Shown here: positions 12,820-23,091 of the stretch, in pieces
Layout of the letters: each line of letters opens with the position of its first letter
How positions within the stretch are numbered: the stretch's first letter is position 1
Assembly (NCBI GenBank): GCA_964006375.1
Contig: OZ023264.1
Location: forward strand, 18,355,242 to 18,419,241
Reading direction: 5' to 3'
Source: Tillus elongatus
Taxonomy: Eukaryota; Arthropoda; Insecta; Coleoptera; Cleridae
Length of the DNA: 64,000 nt
Notes under the pieces: generated by a model
Database searches by the model: none
The model's input: only the letters and a program-made list of their open reading frames with translations
Told to the model about the DNA's origin: nothing
Position numbers and translations under genes: made by a program

Positions 12820-13338
12820 ATAAGTCAAAGAAAATAAATTTAACTATTCTTTCAAAAAAGATGTAATAAGAAAATGAGTTGATGAATGTCAATAATTTCG
12901 TTGTATAGAGACTGTTTTTATACTGTTATTGTTTAGTTATTTTATTGTTGTAACTGTTATCATAATTATTATAGGCTAGTTCTATTTTTATGTTAAATAT
13001 TGACATATATATCACGTAGACATTTTGAAAGCCTCATCTGCCATCTGTGTTTCATTTTATTTTCAATTTGATAAATTTTTTGATCAAAAAATCATATCAT
13101 ACCATAGCAACAGATCTTTATTTGTAGTTGTCATGATTTCGTACTAATTCAATTTTTATCTGTCTGAGAATGCTGTCAAGCAGCGAAACTAGTCACAGAA
13201 ACGTTGAAGAACATCCTAGAACATCCAGAACTTATAAGGGCCACTTGCTCCAGATAGCTTACGCGCTGACTACGTCCTTCACCTACAAAAATGAAAACCA
13301 ACAGTGAAGCCAGAGAAGTAGTCTCCACGTCTGTATGT
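12814..13338 (+). repeat. Right inverted repeat of Penelope-like element
   Basis: Reverse-complement partner of 11831-12336. It holds a few extra bases (GATGGCAGATGA against GATGAG, and an extra TATA) that record divergence since the copies separated. Confidence 0.8.
13159..13198 (+). ncRNA. Hammerhead-ribozyme-like motif in the Penelope repeat
   Basis: Order seen: TCTGT (stem I), CTGAGA core-like, GCTG-TCAAG-CAGC hairpin (stem II), CGAAAC, palindromic ACTAGT (short stem III), GTC, then ACAGA, which pairs with TCTGT. Penelope-like elements are known to carry minimal hammerheads with very short stem III. The core differs from CTGATGA (one base appears missing), so activity is doubtful. A mirror copy is at 11970-12010 on the minus strand. 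Confidence 0.5.
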
Positions 13339-13826
13339 TGCATTAATTATATTATATGATAATTATGAAACATCAAATAAAAAAAGTATCCTTAGGCAGC
13401 ATACTAAACGTCGCTAATAACCTCACTGCTATTCACAGTGTTTTAAATAAATTGTCTATGGCTAGTCCAAACAAATGTAAGTTGTGGAAAAGTACGTTCT
13501 GTGATTGGCCAAGAGCTGTAATTGGCGGTAGAATATTATAAATTGTATCAATCAGAACATCCCTAGCAGTCAATCATTATTCAACAAGAGTTAAAAAAAT
13601 GTTTAATTAAACAGTTTTGTGCAATTTTCAGATAAAGAAACATTGGGACTGGTTGGTGACAATGTTTCGATTCCGTGTATTTACCTTAGTGACGTCCAAG
13701 AAACTACACACATCAAATACGTCTGGACAGCTGGACAAAATCAAAAGCCATTGCAAGGTGATATTTCTTTCTTCATTTATTTACCATTGGTTTAATTTAA
13801 TAAACAAATTCCAATAACAAAAAGTT
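13339..13826. other. Intron flanks around exon 2
   Basis: Apart from exon 2, no further gene or repeat is recognised here. The downstream composite repeat begins only about 70 bp after the exon 2 donor. Confidence 0.4.
13632..13757 (+). CDS. Exon 2 of mucin/Ig gene: first half of Ig domain
   Basis: The acceptor TTTTCAG and donor CAAG|GTGATA bound a 126-bp exon with phase 1 at both ends, matching the phase-1 donor at 8369. It encodes the B-strand Cys (V-S-I-P-C) and the C-strand Trp (Y-V-W-T-A) of an Ig V/I-set fold. The second half of the fold lies in the next exon, across a 3.3-kb intron containing a large composite repeat. Confidence 0.85.
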
Positions 13827-14900
13827 CGGGACGCAGCAAGTGCGTTATGGTAGTGAATTTTCATAAAATTGTTATTAATACCAAATATGTGTGTTTCTTT
13901 TTTAAGCAGACGTCCAATTTGGTTACCAGTATAAACTATATAAGAGAAACAATGTGCCATGTTTCATCAAAATAACTTAATTGTTTGAAAATTTACAAAA
14001 ATTTCCGAAAGTCAACTTAAAGTGTTTCCGAAAAAACCGGTTTCTTGGTCAACCTTATAGGTTAATAGCATATTGAGCTATTCAATTTTGAAGCATTTAA
14101 TGAAAATTCGCTACCATAACGAACTTGCTGCGTCCCGAATTTCTTTTCTTACAAACACGCTTTATATTTCGATGGAAAATGCAAAAATGCAATAACAAGG
14201 CGTGTTCGATTAAAAAAAAATTTGTATCACCAACGACTTATGGGCTACCCCGTGATTGTAGAAATATTTTTTAAGATGTAGCTCAAGACACTCCATAATT
14301 AATGTATACAATTTTTTCCGTATCTTATTGATTTTTACGAACATTCACAAAAATTATATACAATTAAACGATAAACTCTATATCTAAGACTACTGCCAAA
14401 GTATCAGAGAAAGGGTCTATTTGAAATGAATTTTCTGGAAACATTTTAGTAAAATGAAGGACAATGACCGTTGAAACTAGGACTGCAGTGTTTGTCAAAC
14501 ATTCTTCTTGAGACATTTTCTTTCCATATGTCGTATTAGTTCCAGGTTCTTTGCCTAAATGTTGCCAATTTTGACGTTTTTAATCTCCACTTTGACGTTT
14601 TGAGGAAAACCCCAATTTATTTTTTTAAGTGCCTATATTTTTTATTTTAACTTAGAGAGCTAAATTTTGGTGCGTAACTTACCTATATTGACGTAAATCC
14701 GCGCAGCAAATTTGGTTGCCCTTACTTTGTTTTTTCCGGAGATATACATTTTTTTTTCGAAAGAAAACACAAAATATTCCGGGAAAACCTGGCCCGATTT
14801 TCCTGGCTATCGAACCAAGCGACTTGCTAAAGGAAGGTGTTCACCAAATTTAATCAAAATCGGCCTCTTCTTTTTTGAGTTATCGGTGTGATACATATAT
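13827..14900 (+). mobile_element. Composite TA-carrying element, left arm
   Basis: It starts with a 311-bp foldback unit (13827-14137) whose ends are inverted copies of CGGGACGCAGCAAGTGCG with TTATGGTAGYGAATTTT. It continues through blocks reading CACCAACGACTTATGGG, TGCCAAAGTATCAGAGAAAG, TTTTGACGTTTT and TCGAAAGAAAACACAAAAT. The same blocks recur reversed at 15256-16104 and 42642-43988, and partly at 38600-39440, 40070-40500 and 46940-48070. There is no coding capacity of its own. Confidence 0.75.
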
Positions 14901-14909
14901 ATTTATTAT

Positions 14910-15036
14910 TGCCTTGGATTTGTTCCGGAGTTATCTGCGGGGAAGAAAAAAAAACAAGAATTAAGGCCTGTGAAAGTAGCCAACGTACTGTAATGTGTGG
15001 TGTACCTCAGGGGACAGCGCTTGGTCCCATTTTTTT

Positions 15037-15086
<50 letters not shown>

Positions 15087-15250
15087 AGTCTGTTGGGAAT
15101 TCCACTTACAGATAAAGTATCCAGCTTTGCGGACGACACGATTATATTTTACGCAGGAGATTCTTGGGATAGTGTCAGGCATGAAGCTGAGCAAGACCTC
15201 AAGGTGATAAAGGCATTTTAGGATGAGAAACAACTCACAATTAATTTAAA
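14910..15250 (+). pseudogene. Reverse transcriptase fragment split by a (TA)n tract
   Basis: Left of the tract the frame gives G-V-P-Q-G-T-A-L-G-P-I-F-F-N-I-Y-I. Right of it comes I-N-S-L-L-G-I-P-L-T-D-K-V-S-S-F-A-D-D-T: the non-LTR RT finger and F-A-D-D catalytic box, then D-E-K-Q-L-T-I-N. The microsatellite sits exactly at the codons for N-I-Y-I, so it probably grew from the coding sequence. A dead CR1/jockey-like relic between the two inverted arms. Confidence 0.75.
15039..15083. repeat. (TA)n microsatellite, ~45 bp
   Basis: Pure alternating AT inside the reverse transcriptase fragment. Confidence 0.95.
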
Positions 15251-15255
15251 GAGTC

Positions 15256-16104
15256 ATGCATTTAAAAAGGCATTTAAAGAAAAATAAATTTGGGTTTTCC
15301 TCAAAACGTCAAAGTCGCGATTTAAAACGTCATAATTGGTCATATTTAGGCAATGACCCTGAAACTAATATGAGCTATGGAAAGAAAATGTCTCTAGAAG
15401 AATGTTTTACAAAGCCTGACCTCTTAGTTTCAATCGTCATTGTCCTTCATTTTACTAAAATTTTCCCAGAAAATTCATTTCAAATAGACCCTTTCTCTGG
15501 CAGTAGTGTTGACTATAGAGTTCATCGTTTAATGGTATATCATTTTTGTCGAATTTTCGTAAAAAATCAATAAAGTTCAATATATCCGTTATTATGCGAG
15601 TTACGAAAAAAAATTGTATACATTAATTATAGGATGTCTTGAGCTACATCTTAAAAAATATTTCCACAATTACAGGCTGTCCCATAAGTCGTTGGTGATT
15701 TAAATTTTCTTTTTCTTTTTTTATTTAATCGAACACTATGTTATTGCATTTTCCATCAAAATATAATACATCTTTGTAAGAAAAGAAATTCGGGACGCAG
15801 CAAGTGAGTTATGGTAGCGAATTTTTATTAAATGCTTCAAATTTGAATAGCTCAATTTGGTATTAACCTATAAGGTTGACCAGGAAACCAGTTTTTTCGG
15901 AAACAATTTAAATTTTCTTTGGGAAATTTTTGTACATTTTCAAACAAAAAGTTGTTTTGATGAAACATGGCACATTGTTTTTACTATATAGGTTATACTG
16001 GTAACTAAATTTGATGCCTGTTTTCTTTAAAAAAAACACACATATTTGCTATTTAAAAACATTTTTATGAAAATTCACTGCCATAACGCACTTGTTGCTT
16101 CCAG
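15256..16104 (-). mobile_element. Composite TA-carrying element, right arm
   Basis: Reverse-complement counterpart of the left arm, ending in the 314-bp foldback unit (15791-16104) with the GGACGCAGCAAGTG terminus. Together the arms form a 2.3-kb inverted structure centred on the RT relic. Confidence 0.75.
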
Positions 16105-16270
16105 AGGTTTTTTGTGTATGTTGTGCCGAGTTTACAATATAGCACTAAGGTGTTACTTTTTGGTCACACTTACAAGTTTATAACTTCTGTGGGACTAAAC
16201 TTAATTTATTTATTTATTTGTTTGATTGTTATTGTTGTTGTTGTTGCTGTCATACAGATAAATAAAGATC

Positions 16271-16272
<2 letters not shown>

Positions 16273-16343
<71 letters not shown>
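16273..16343. repeat. (TA)n microsatellite, ~71 bp
   Basis: Pure alternating TA 170 bp after the composite element. Confidence 0.95.
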
Positions 16344-16348
<5 letters not shown>

Positions 16349-16609
16349 CAATCAACAAAACGCGACGATATTTGTAGCAAATGAAATGGAACCCTTTCTC
16401 ATCTTTAGGAGTCAGTTTCTCAGAACCCACTGCTTCAAATTTAAAAAATAAGAGACCGTTGAAAGAAGAGTTACACCAACTCTAAAAATGATGTGCTACT
16501 TGAACTCACTTGTCATTTAAGATCTTAGGGGTAGATCGCATGATGTAATGTTGAAACTAAGTCTAAAATTGTTCCCTCTTGAAATCAAAATTTATCTCTT
16601 CAAGCAATA

Positions 16610-16770
16610 AGTACGCTTGGAGAACCCAAATCACCAAAACTCATATTTTTCTACAAAATTCTAGAGTTTTTTAATCTCTGATGACGTTAACCTTGTTAAT
16701 AAAACGATCGTCAGGTCTTTAAAAGGATGTTTTGTGGCGATTTGGGTTCTCCAAGTGTACTTATCGGTGC
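16610..16770 (+). ncRNA. Long hairpin holding a hammerhead-like motif
   Basis: AGTACGCTTGGAGAACCCAA pairs with TTGGGTTCTCCAAGTGTACT about 130 bp later. Inside, CTGATGA, a TTAAC-CTT-GTTAA hairpin, AAAACGATCGTC and AGGTCT follow the order of a hammerhead with a palindromic stem III (ACGATCGT). The GAAA box reads TAAA. A related copy with intact GAAA is at 37976-38022. This suggests a retroelement repeat of the Penelope or retrozyme kind, not proven. Confidence 0.45.
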
Positions 16771-17054
16771 TCATCACAGGCTACAATCTTCACTTAGTCT
16801 TCAAACGATTTTCAACGAAATCGCAATATGTGCCCCAAAATGCACCTGTTCCTTTTTCAAGTGACCACCTACATTTACTTTAAAGAATATTTTCTAGTCG
16901 AGATTGATTAATATTTTCAACCGGGAAAATATATGCTTCGTCACACCACAAAAGATCAAAATTATTTTAAAATTATGAAAATAGTTTTGACATTAGTACT
17001 AAAGATATTTTGTATGTTACACTGCCTGTAGAAATATCTATGTATTTCTTTCAG

Positions 17055-17374
17055 ATGGTCATGTTCGTGACGACGATGGATCACTGGATTTCAACAATGT
17101 TTCAATTCATGACGGTGGTAACTACACGTGTCATCTGAGAACAAGTTTGGACAAGACGTACGATAAAGCTTCATACGAACACGAATTACACATTGTTTCT
17201 ACTCCGGTTTACAAAATGGAAACCACAAGAATGTATATAATGAACGAATCCTGCACTCTCAAAGATTGCGATACGTTTTATACGTACTTACCAAAAATAT
17301 TAGATGAACTGATATGTGGAACCAATACTAAAATATGTAAGGTGGAACTTCTTAGGCCAACATGCGTTAATCAG
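17055..17374 (+). CDS. Exon 3: second half of Ig domain plus Cys-bearing linker
   Basis: The acceptor TTTCAG enters in phase 1 and the donor CAG|GTAACA leaves in phase 0. The exon supplies the F-strand signature D-G-G-N-Y-T-C that pairs with the Cys of exon 2, and a G strand ending near V-S-T-P-V-Y. After the Ig domain comes a region with five Cys (E-S-C, K-D-C, L-I-C, K-I-C, P-T-C) that continues into exon 4. That part is not a domain I can name. Confidence 0.85.
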
Positions 17375-17419
17375 GTAACACATATCAAGCGTTCATTTGA
17401 ATTTATATTAATTTACATA

Positions 17420-19490
17420 CAGGGTCGCTGATAAGTCTGGAAACGGTCGATTATCCGGGAAAATATACAAGGTGTCGAAAAAAGTTTTATACAAAAGTTT
17501 TTGGGTTCTTCAATGTCTACTAGGCGGTGATAATTTTATTTATACAGGGTTGGTCATACAGGCGTGGCACACCAATATTAATTTTTTTTTTAATGGAACA
17601 CCCTATATATTATTCGATATTTCAATCCTTCTCTTAATTTTGAGCAACATTTATGAGAAGCATAATGTACCTAAACTCAATCGTTTCCGGGTAAAAAAGT
17701 AAATAAAAATAAACGCTACTGTTTTTAAAATCTATTGGATGAAGAACAAAAATAAATGAAAAGTAGAATATCTCTTGAAAACAATCTGTGAGTGTGAAAA
17801 GAACCGGTTGCGATGTTTTTAACATTGTTTGGAATCCCAAGATAAGATAAGATGCCCATAAGAAACGCAGTATTATTCTTTTGTTTTAAAATGTTTCCAG
17901 GACAACGAATGTCAAACATTCATTCAGTGTCAACAGTTTTGAAACATTAGTAATTTAGTGTCAACAGTTTTTGTGCAAAATGGCAAGTTTAAGTGAAACC
18001 AAACGTATCGAAATTTTAATGATGATAGGGTACGGTGATAGAACACGAAGTTTTGCTCAAGTGGTGATTATGTTCAATGAGTTGCATCCTGAGCGGGAAT
18101 CGATCTCCAAATCCACAGTTTCGAAAACTTTGCATCGTTTTCACGAAACTGGCGGTATCAAGGATAAACCTAGAACTGGAAGGCCAGTAACCGTTACAAA
18201 TGAAGAAAATTCTTTGAATGTAATATTGGATGTGGTGGAAAATCCGAAAACTTCGGCACAGCAATTGGCTTTAAATCACAATATGAGTCGATATTCAATT
18301 CAAAAGATTACGAAGCGGGAAAAGTTCCGTCCATATAAAATTCATTTATTGCAAGAACTGAGTGAAGACGATTTTGATCGCAGAATCGAGTTCTGTGAAC
18401 TTATTATGGAGAAGTTACGCCAAAATTTTAACTTTGCCAACCACATTTTGTTTTCCGACGAATCTACATTTTGTTTGAATGGACAAGTCAACCGACACAA
18501 CTGTAGGTACTGGTCAGACGAAAACCCACATTGGATGGAACAAATTCACACCCAAAGACCGCAAAAAGTAAATGTTTGGTGTGCTATTATTGGTGGACAT
18601 ATCATAGGACCTTATTTTATACACGGTAATTTGAACTCTGCTCGATATTTGACACTTTTGCAAGAATCAATTGTTCCAGACGTTAGTCGATTATTTCCGA
18701 ACAATAACGACCCAAATCTACCAGCGGAAGAAATATGGTTTCAGCAGGATGGGGCACCCCCTCATTTTGGAATTGAGGTACGGGAATATCTGAATCAAAC
18801 CTTTCCTGGCAGATGGATAGGGCGCAGGGGAACTATTGAATGGCCAGCTAGGTCTCCCGACATGACGCCGCTTGACTTTTTTTTGTGGGGTCATGTAAAA
18901 AATTTAATTTACCAAAATAGACCGCAGAATATTGAAGAGTTGCAAGCAAGGATTGTGCATGAAATTAATAACATTCCTCAAAACGCTCTTGTAAATGCAG
19001 TGCAATGTTTTGTTAAGCGAATTCATTATTGTCGGGAGGTCAAAGGAGAACACTTTGAACATCTTATAAAATAGGATTTCAAACAATGTTAAAAACATCG
19101 CAACCGGTTCTTTTCACACTCACAGATTGTTTTCAAGAGATATTCTACTTTTCATTTATTTTTGTTCTTCATCCAATAGATTTTAAAAACAATAGCGTTT
19201 ATTTTTATTTATTTTTTTACCCGGAAACGATTGAGTTTATGTACATCATGCTTCTGATAAATGTTGCTCAAAATTAAGAGAAGGATTGAAATATCGAATA
19301 ATATATAGGGTGTTCCATTAAAAAAAAATTAATATTGGTGTGCCACGCCTGTATGACCAACCCTGTATAAATGAAATTATCACCGCCTAGTAGACATTGA
19401 AGAACCCAAAAACTTTTGTATAAAACTTTTTTCGACACCTTGTATATTTTCCCGGATAATCGACCGTTTCCAGACTTATCAGCGACCCTG
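17420..19490 (+). mobile_element. Nearly intact Tc1/mariner element (DD41D) with long TIRs
   Basis: Flanked by TA on both sides (17418-17419 and 19491-19492). Both ends read CAGGGTCGCTGATAAGTCTG. The terminal inverted repeats run about 417 bp (17420-17836 and 19074-19490) with few differences, and the 2,071-bp element has one intact transposase frame. It lies in intron 3 of the host gene, immediately after exon 3. High TIR identity and an open ORF argue for a fairly recent insertion. Confidence 0.93.
17980..19074 (+). CDS. DD41D Tc1/mariner transposase
   Basis: About 364 residues from the Met at 17980 (a Met three codons upstream is also in frame). The N-terminus has two helix-turn-helix regions with K-P-R-T-G-R-P-V between them. 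Catalytic residues are visible: L-F-S-D-E-S-T (first Asp), F-Q-Q-D-G-A-P-P-H (second Asp) and W-P-A-R-S-P-D-M-T-P-L-D (third). I count 41 residues between the second and third Asp, placing it in the DD41D (rosa-like) group. No stop or frameshift is seen. It cuts and pastes the element at TA sites. Confidence 0.93.
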   Translation: MASLSETKRIEILMMIGYGDRTRSFAQVVIMFNELHPERESISKSTVSKTLHRFHETGGIKDKPRTGRPVTVTNEENSLNVILDVVENPKTSAQQLALNHNMSRYSIQKITKREKFRPYKIHLLQELSEDDFDRRIEFCELIMEKLRQNFNFANHILFSDESTFCLNGQVNRHNCRYWSDENPHWMEQIHTQRPQKVNVWCAIIGGHIIGPYFIHGNLNSARYLTLLQESIVPDVSRLFPNNNDPNLPAEEIWFQQDGAPPHFGIEVREYLNQTFPGRWIGRRGTIEWPARSPDMTPLDFFLWGHVKNLIYQNRPQNIEELQARIVHEINNIPQNALVNAVQCFVKRIHYCREVKGEHFEHLIK

Positions 19491-19897
19491 TATTTTATGA
19501 ATGTAGGAGACCATTTTTGTAGTTCAGATTTTTTTTAATTTGGTTAGTACTCACCACCTAAACACCCACTAAGCATGGTAACTTACAAATGCTTACCGCA
19601 ACGTTAGATAATTTACCATTAAGCAAGTTAAGTTTGCAACAGTTCTAAATGTTTGCAGCCAAAAAACCAATGCAAACTTACAAATGAAACTTTAACATAA
19701 CTTTCAAATGTAATATCTCCTTTGCCGGCTTGTTGTTTTTCTCCATTTGTAAGCTCACGTAAAGTTACAACTGTTATGTTTCTGAAAGTTTGTTTTAGTT
19801 TGTAAACATTTATTTGAATTCCCTCCGTTTTCAAGTTCGTGTATGTTCGATCGTATGTGATCGTCGTCCAATAGCAACACCAACGCCAACAGCGAAC

Positions 19898-20449
19898 TAG
19901 TTATGGGCAAAACGGTTATTTTCTATTAACAGTTGAGCCTGTTACGTTTTTTAGTAATAACCGGTGAAAATAACAGGTTCAGTTATTTATCTGTTATTTT
20001 GAACTGGATAGCATATTTTACTGTTATAGTAGTGACCGTATGCCGTATCCCCATCAACAACCGGTTGAAATTTAACCGTTTTATTGTCCCGACGATCCTA
20101 CGTTCCCAAATCTGTGAGCGAGAGCGAGCACACTAGTATAAATAAAGTGTTAAGTGTTAAGTAATATGTTATGAAGTAAAGTCCGCTCTATACTGTATAC
20201 CCATACATATTTAGCATTCCCAGTCTCATGTCCATTCATCCCGTTAAATTTAACCGTTGCCGATGAAAACCGATGTTTATTCATCGAAGCTAGTTGCAGT
20301 GGAACTGAAACAGATACGAGTCCGAATTCTAGTTTAGTGTAAAGCGTTATTTTGTACCTGTTATTTTTATATATCCTTAACATGTGGTTACCGTTGCGGC
20401 TCGGCAACCGTTAAAAAATAACAGATTGTGAAATAACGACCCATCACTA
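19898..20449. mobile_element. Non-autonomous hAT element (552 bp)
   Basis: An exact 8-bp target duplication CAGCGAAC (19890-19897 and 20450-20457) flanks ends TAGTTATGGG and CCCATCACTA, the classic hAT terminus TAGTGATGGG. The interior is rich in AACGGTTATT and AACCGTT words. There is no ORF. Confidence 0.88.
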
Positions 20450-20879
20450 CAGCGAACTGACTCTGACAATGCGTCCGGCATTAATTATTAATGGCGGATT
20501 GTTGTTTATATTTATATCATCATAAGCTGTTATTTGATCTATGTCTATTTATTTTTCTGGAAGTTTTAAAGATTGAACAATCTTATTGTAGCCTGAATTG
20601 TTTGAATTTTGGGTAATTAAGTAATTCGTTGTCTGGAGTGTAGATAATGAAACATGGAGTATATCGACAAACATTTAAGGTAAGAATCCCTAAAACAGCT
20701 ATATACTAAATACATGTGTGAATTCAATAAAATTAGTCACTTTTCTGTAGCATAATTTAATTTTGGTATATTGCTATTTGTGAATTATTATAATATGGCT
20801 GCATTTATATTTTTGTTTCTTTTTATGAAATTACTCAATGAAAAAGGAAACCTAATTGCTAAATACGAATGTTGTTATG

Positions 20880-21410
20880 TCCTTAGAAGCAGCCTGGAGA
20901 TGTCTTACCTGGTCAGACCAATTCATTTTAAATCGTTAAATATGATTGACCTATGGAAGAATGAGGCTTATCCAGAGCAATCGACATCATAAGGAACAGT
21001 ACAATACCCATCAAGTTGCCAGGATTGCTTATTTTGTACATTGTCGCAGTATCCTATCGTATGGAACATTCATATGGGTTAACTCGTCAGCAGCGGAACA
21101 TGTGTTTATCATGCAAAAAAGAGCAATAAGTACATTGTGTGCTTAGGTCCAAGAAAAAGCTGCCCTGATGTGTTCGAGGCCAATGGGATACTCAGTGACC
21201 CTTTCAGGGATATTCTTCTTCAGTATATGTATTCGAAATATCCAGTGAATGATGAAACTCGCAACATCAATACCAGGTGCAGGCATGAATTAAAAATACA
21301 GTTGCACAAAAAGGAGAAAACAAAGCAGATGTTTGATTACTTTGGAATCAAATTTCTCCGTTTTCTACCTAATGTTATTAAGATGCTCCCACTAACAAGA
21401 TTACAGTAGG
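20880..21410 (+). pseudogene. C-terminal part of a CR1-like reverse transcriptase, frameshifted
   Basis: Two overlapping frames give R-I-A-Y-F-V-H-C-R-S-I-L-S-Y-G, then V-F-I-M-Q-K-R-A-I, then S-C-P-D-V-F and Y-M-Y-S-K-Y. These are the thumb and C-terminal conserved stretches of CR1/Daphne-type RTs. A tail resembling the 3' end of such elements (GATGGTCAATAAAGTG followed by TATC repeats) is at about 22311-22342. Dead and 5' truncated. Confidence 0.65.
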
Positions 21411-21581
21411 CACTAGTGGATGTTATAAAACAGAAACCAACGTGAAGGAATTTATTGGTGCTCTAAACTAATGTGTATAGTGTTACATACTACTTGTATT
21501 CATTCTTTGTAGTGTGAGTGTGTCTGTGTGTGTGAGTGCCTTAGGCAAAAGCTTTGGACGGCAAGTTCCACTAGCCACAGA

Positions 21582-21585
<4 letters not shown>

Positions 21586-21667
<82 letters not shown>
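21586..21667. repeat. (TA)n microsatellite, ~82 bp
   Basis: Alternating TA between the RT relic and its likely 3' tail. Confidence 0.95.
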
Positions 21668-21668
<1 letters not shown>

Positions 21669-22528
21669 GTAATTCATTGTAGTCATAATTTTGCTTTACT
21701 TTAACTCAATGTTTCTGAATGTACACAGACATTGACGGTACTATACTTACTCGATAGGGATAGTTAAGACATATGCGTGAACACTTTCAGAGACTGTCGC
21801 TATATTTAAGCTATTTTCGCATTGAAGTGTGTTCATTTCCCTGCGCTTGATTTATCCATTGCATATTATTACGTTTGCTTAATTAAACTTTCTCTAAAAT
21901 CGAAATGAACATACCATTTTAGATATTTCTTTTTTCACAATAGTATTTGATATGTTGACTTTATTTTATGTCACATATGTCACATATTTTAGAAGCTAAA
22001 AAAATTCTCGCCTCTCAAAATAAGTAATGCTACTTCGTTTTTGTTATTGGTGTTTAACACGTTTTCCTAGACGACTAAGAGTTATTTAGTAAAACAATAT
22101 CAAAAACAATTGGTATTCATTTAGAAAAAAGAATTTTTTAAATCGGTCAATTAATAACAATATCACGAATTCAAGTTATCTATTTTGTTGCTGAGTTTTT
22201 ACTAGAACTGCATTTTAGGCTAAACATGGACACTCGCTATATGTCTGAACTATTTCTATCTAGTAACTATAGTCGGTACTTATAAAGACAGTGACTTACC
22301 ATGTACATTTGATGGTCAATAAAGTGTATATATCTATCTATCAGCAGAAATGAAATGTGTTGTAATCTTTAAAAAAAATTATGTAATAAAGATTGTATTC
22401 TAATTAACATTGTCTTAAGTCGTTTTTTTACAGTTTTACAAGAAATATATATTATGTATAAATACACCTATACCGATATTCAGTATTAGTTTGTAACTTG
22501 AAATAAATTCAGTTAATCAAATACAGTT
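21668..22528. other. Intron sequence, no gene recognised
   Basis: A/T-rich. The only recognisable piece is the CR1-like 3' tail with short TATC repeats at about 22311-22342. Confidence 0.4.
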
Positions 22529-22954
22529 TCTTTTTTTCAAAAATGCTTGGACACATTGGTTAGTATTTCAAGTTGCAGTCTTTTAAAAAAGCTATACAGT
22601 ATGTACCGTATTTGAAAAATGACTTCATCGATAATTTCTTTAAATCAACCCTACATTTTTGTTGACTATTTTTAAAGTTCTTACATTTGAAGTTGTAGAA
22701 AACCAGCAGATTAAAAATTTGCATTCATTGATAACTACACAAGTTTTTTTCTTGCTTTCAACTCAAGATGTATAATAAAAAGTTGAAATTTGGTGGTTTT
22801 GTATCGCTTGATGTGTACTTTAAAAATAGTCAACAAAAAGCTAAGGTTGTCATTTACAAAAATTATCAATGACATTTAACACAAATTTTATAATACATTT
22901 TTGAAAAGATTGTACTGAGAATATTATCAGACTCCGAGCATTTTTGAAAAAAAG
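22529..22954. mobile_element. Foldback MITE, ~425 bp
   Basis: The left end CTTTTTTTCAAAAATGCTTGG is matched in reverse by CCGAGCATTTTTGAAAAAAAG. Internal TTTTTGTTGACTATTTTTAAAG pairs with CTTTAAAAATAGTCAACAAAAA. No coding sequence. Confidence 0.6.
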
Positions 22955-22997
22955 CTGAAGTAGATTAATTGGAATTATCCCAAGTTACAAACTTGCA

Positions 22998-23000
<3 letters not shown>

Positions 23001-23089
<89 letters not shown>
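23001..23089. repeat. (TA)n microsatellite, ~89 bp
   Basis: Alternating TA, with one TAATA interruption near the end. Confidence 0.95.
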
Positions 23090-23091
<2 letters not shown>

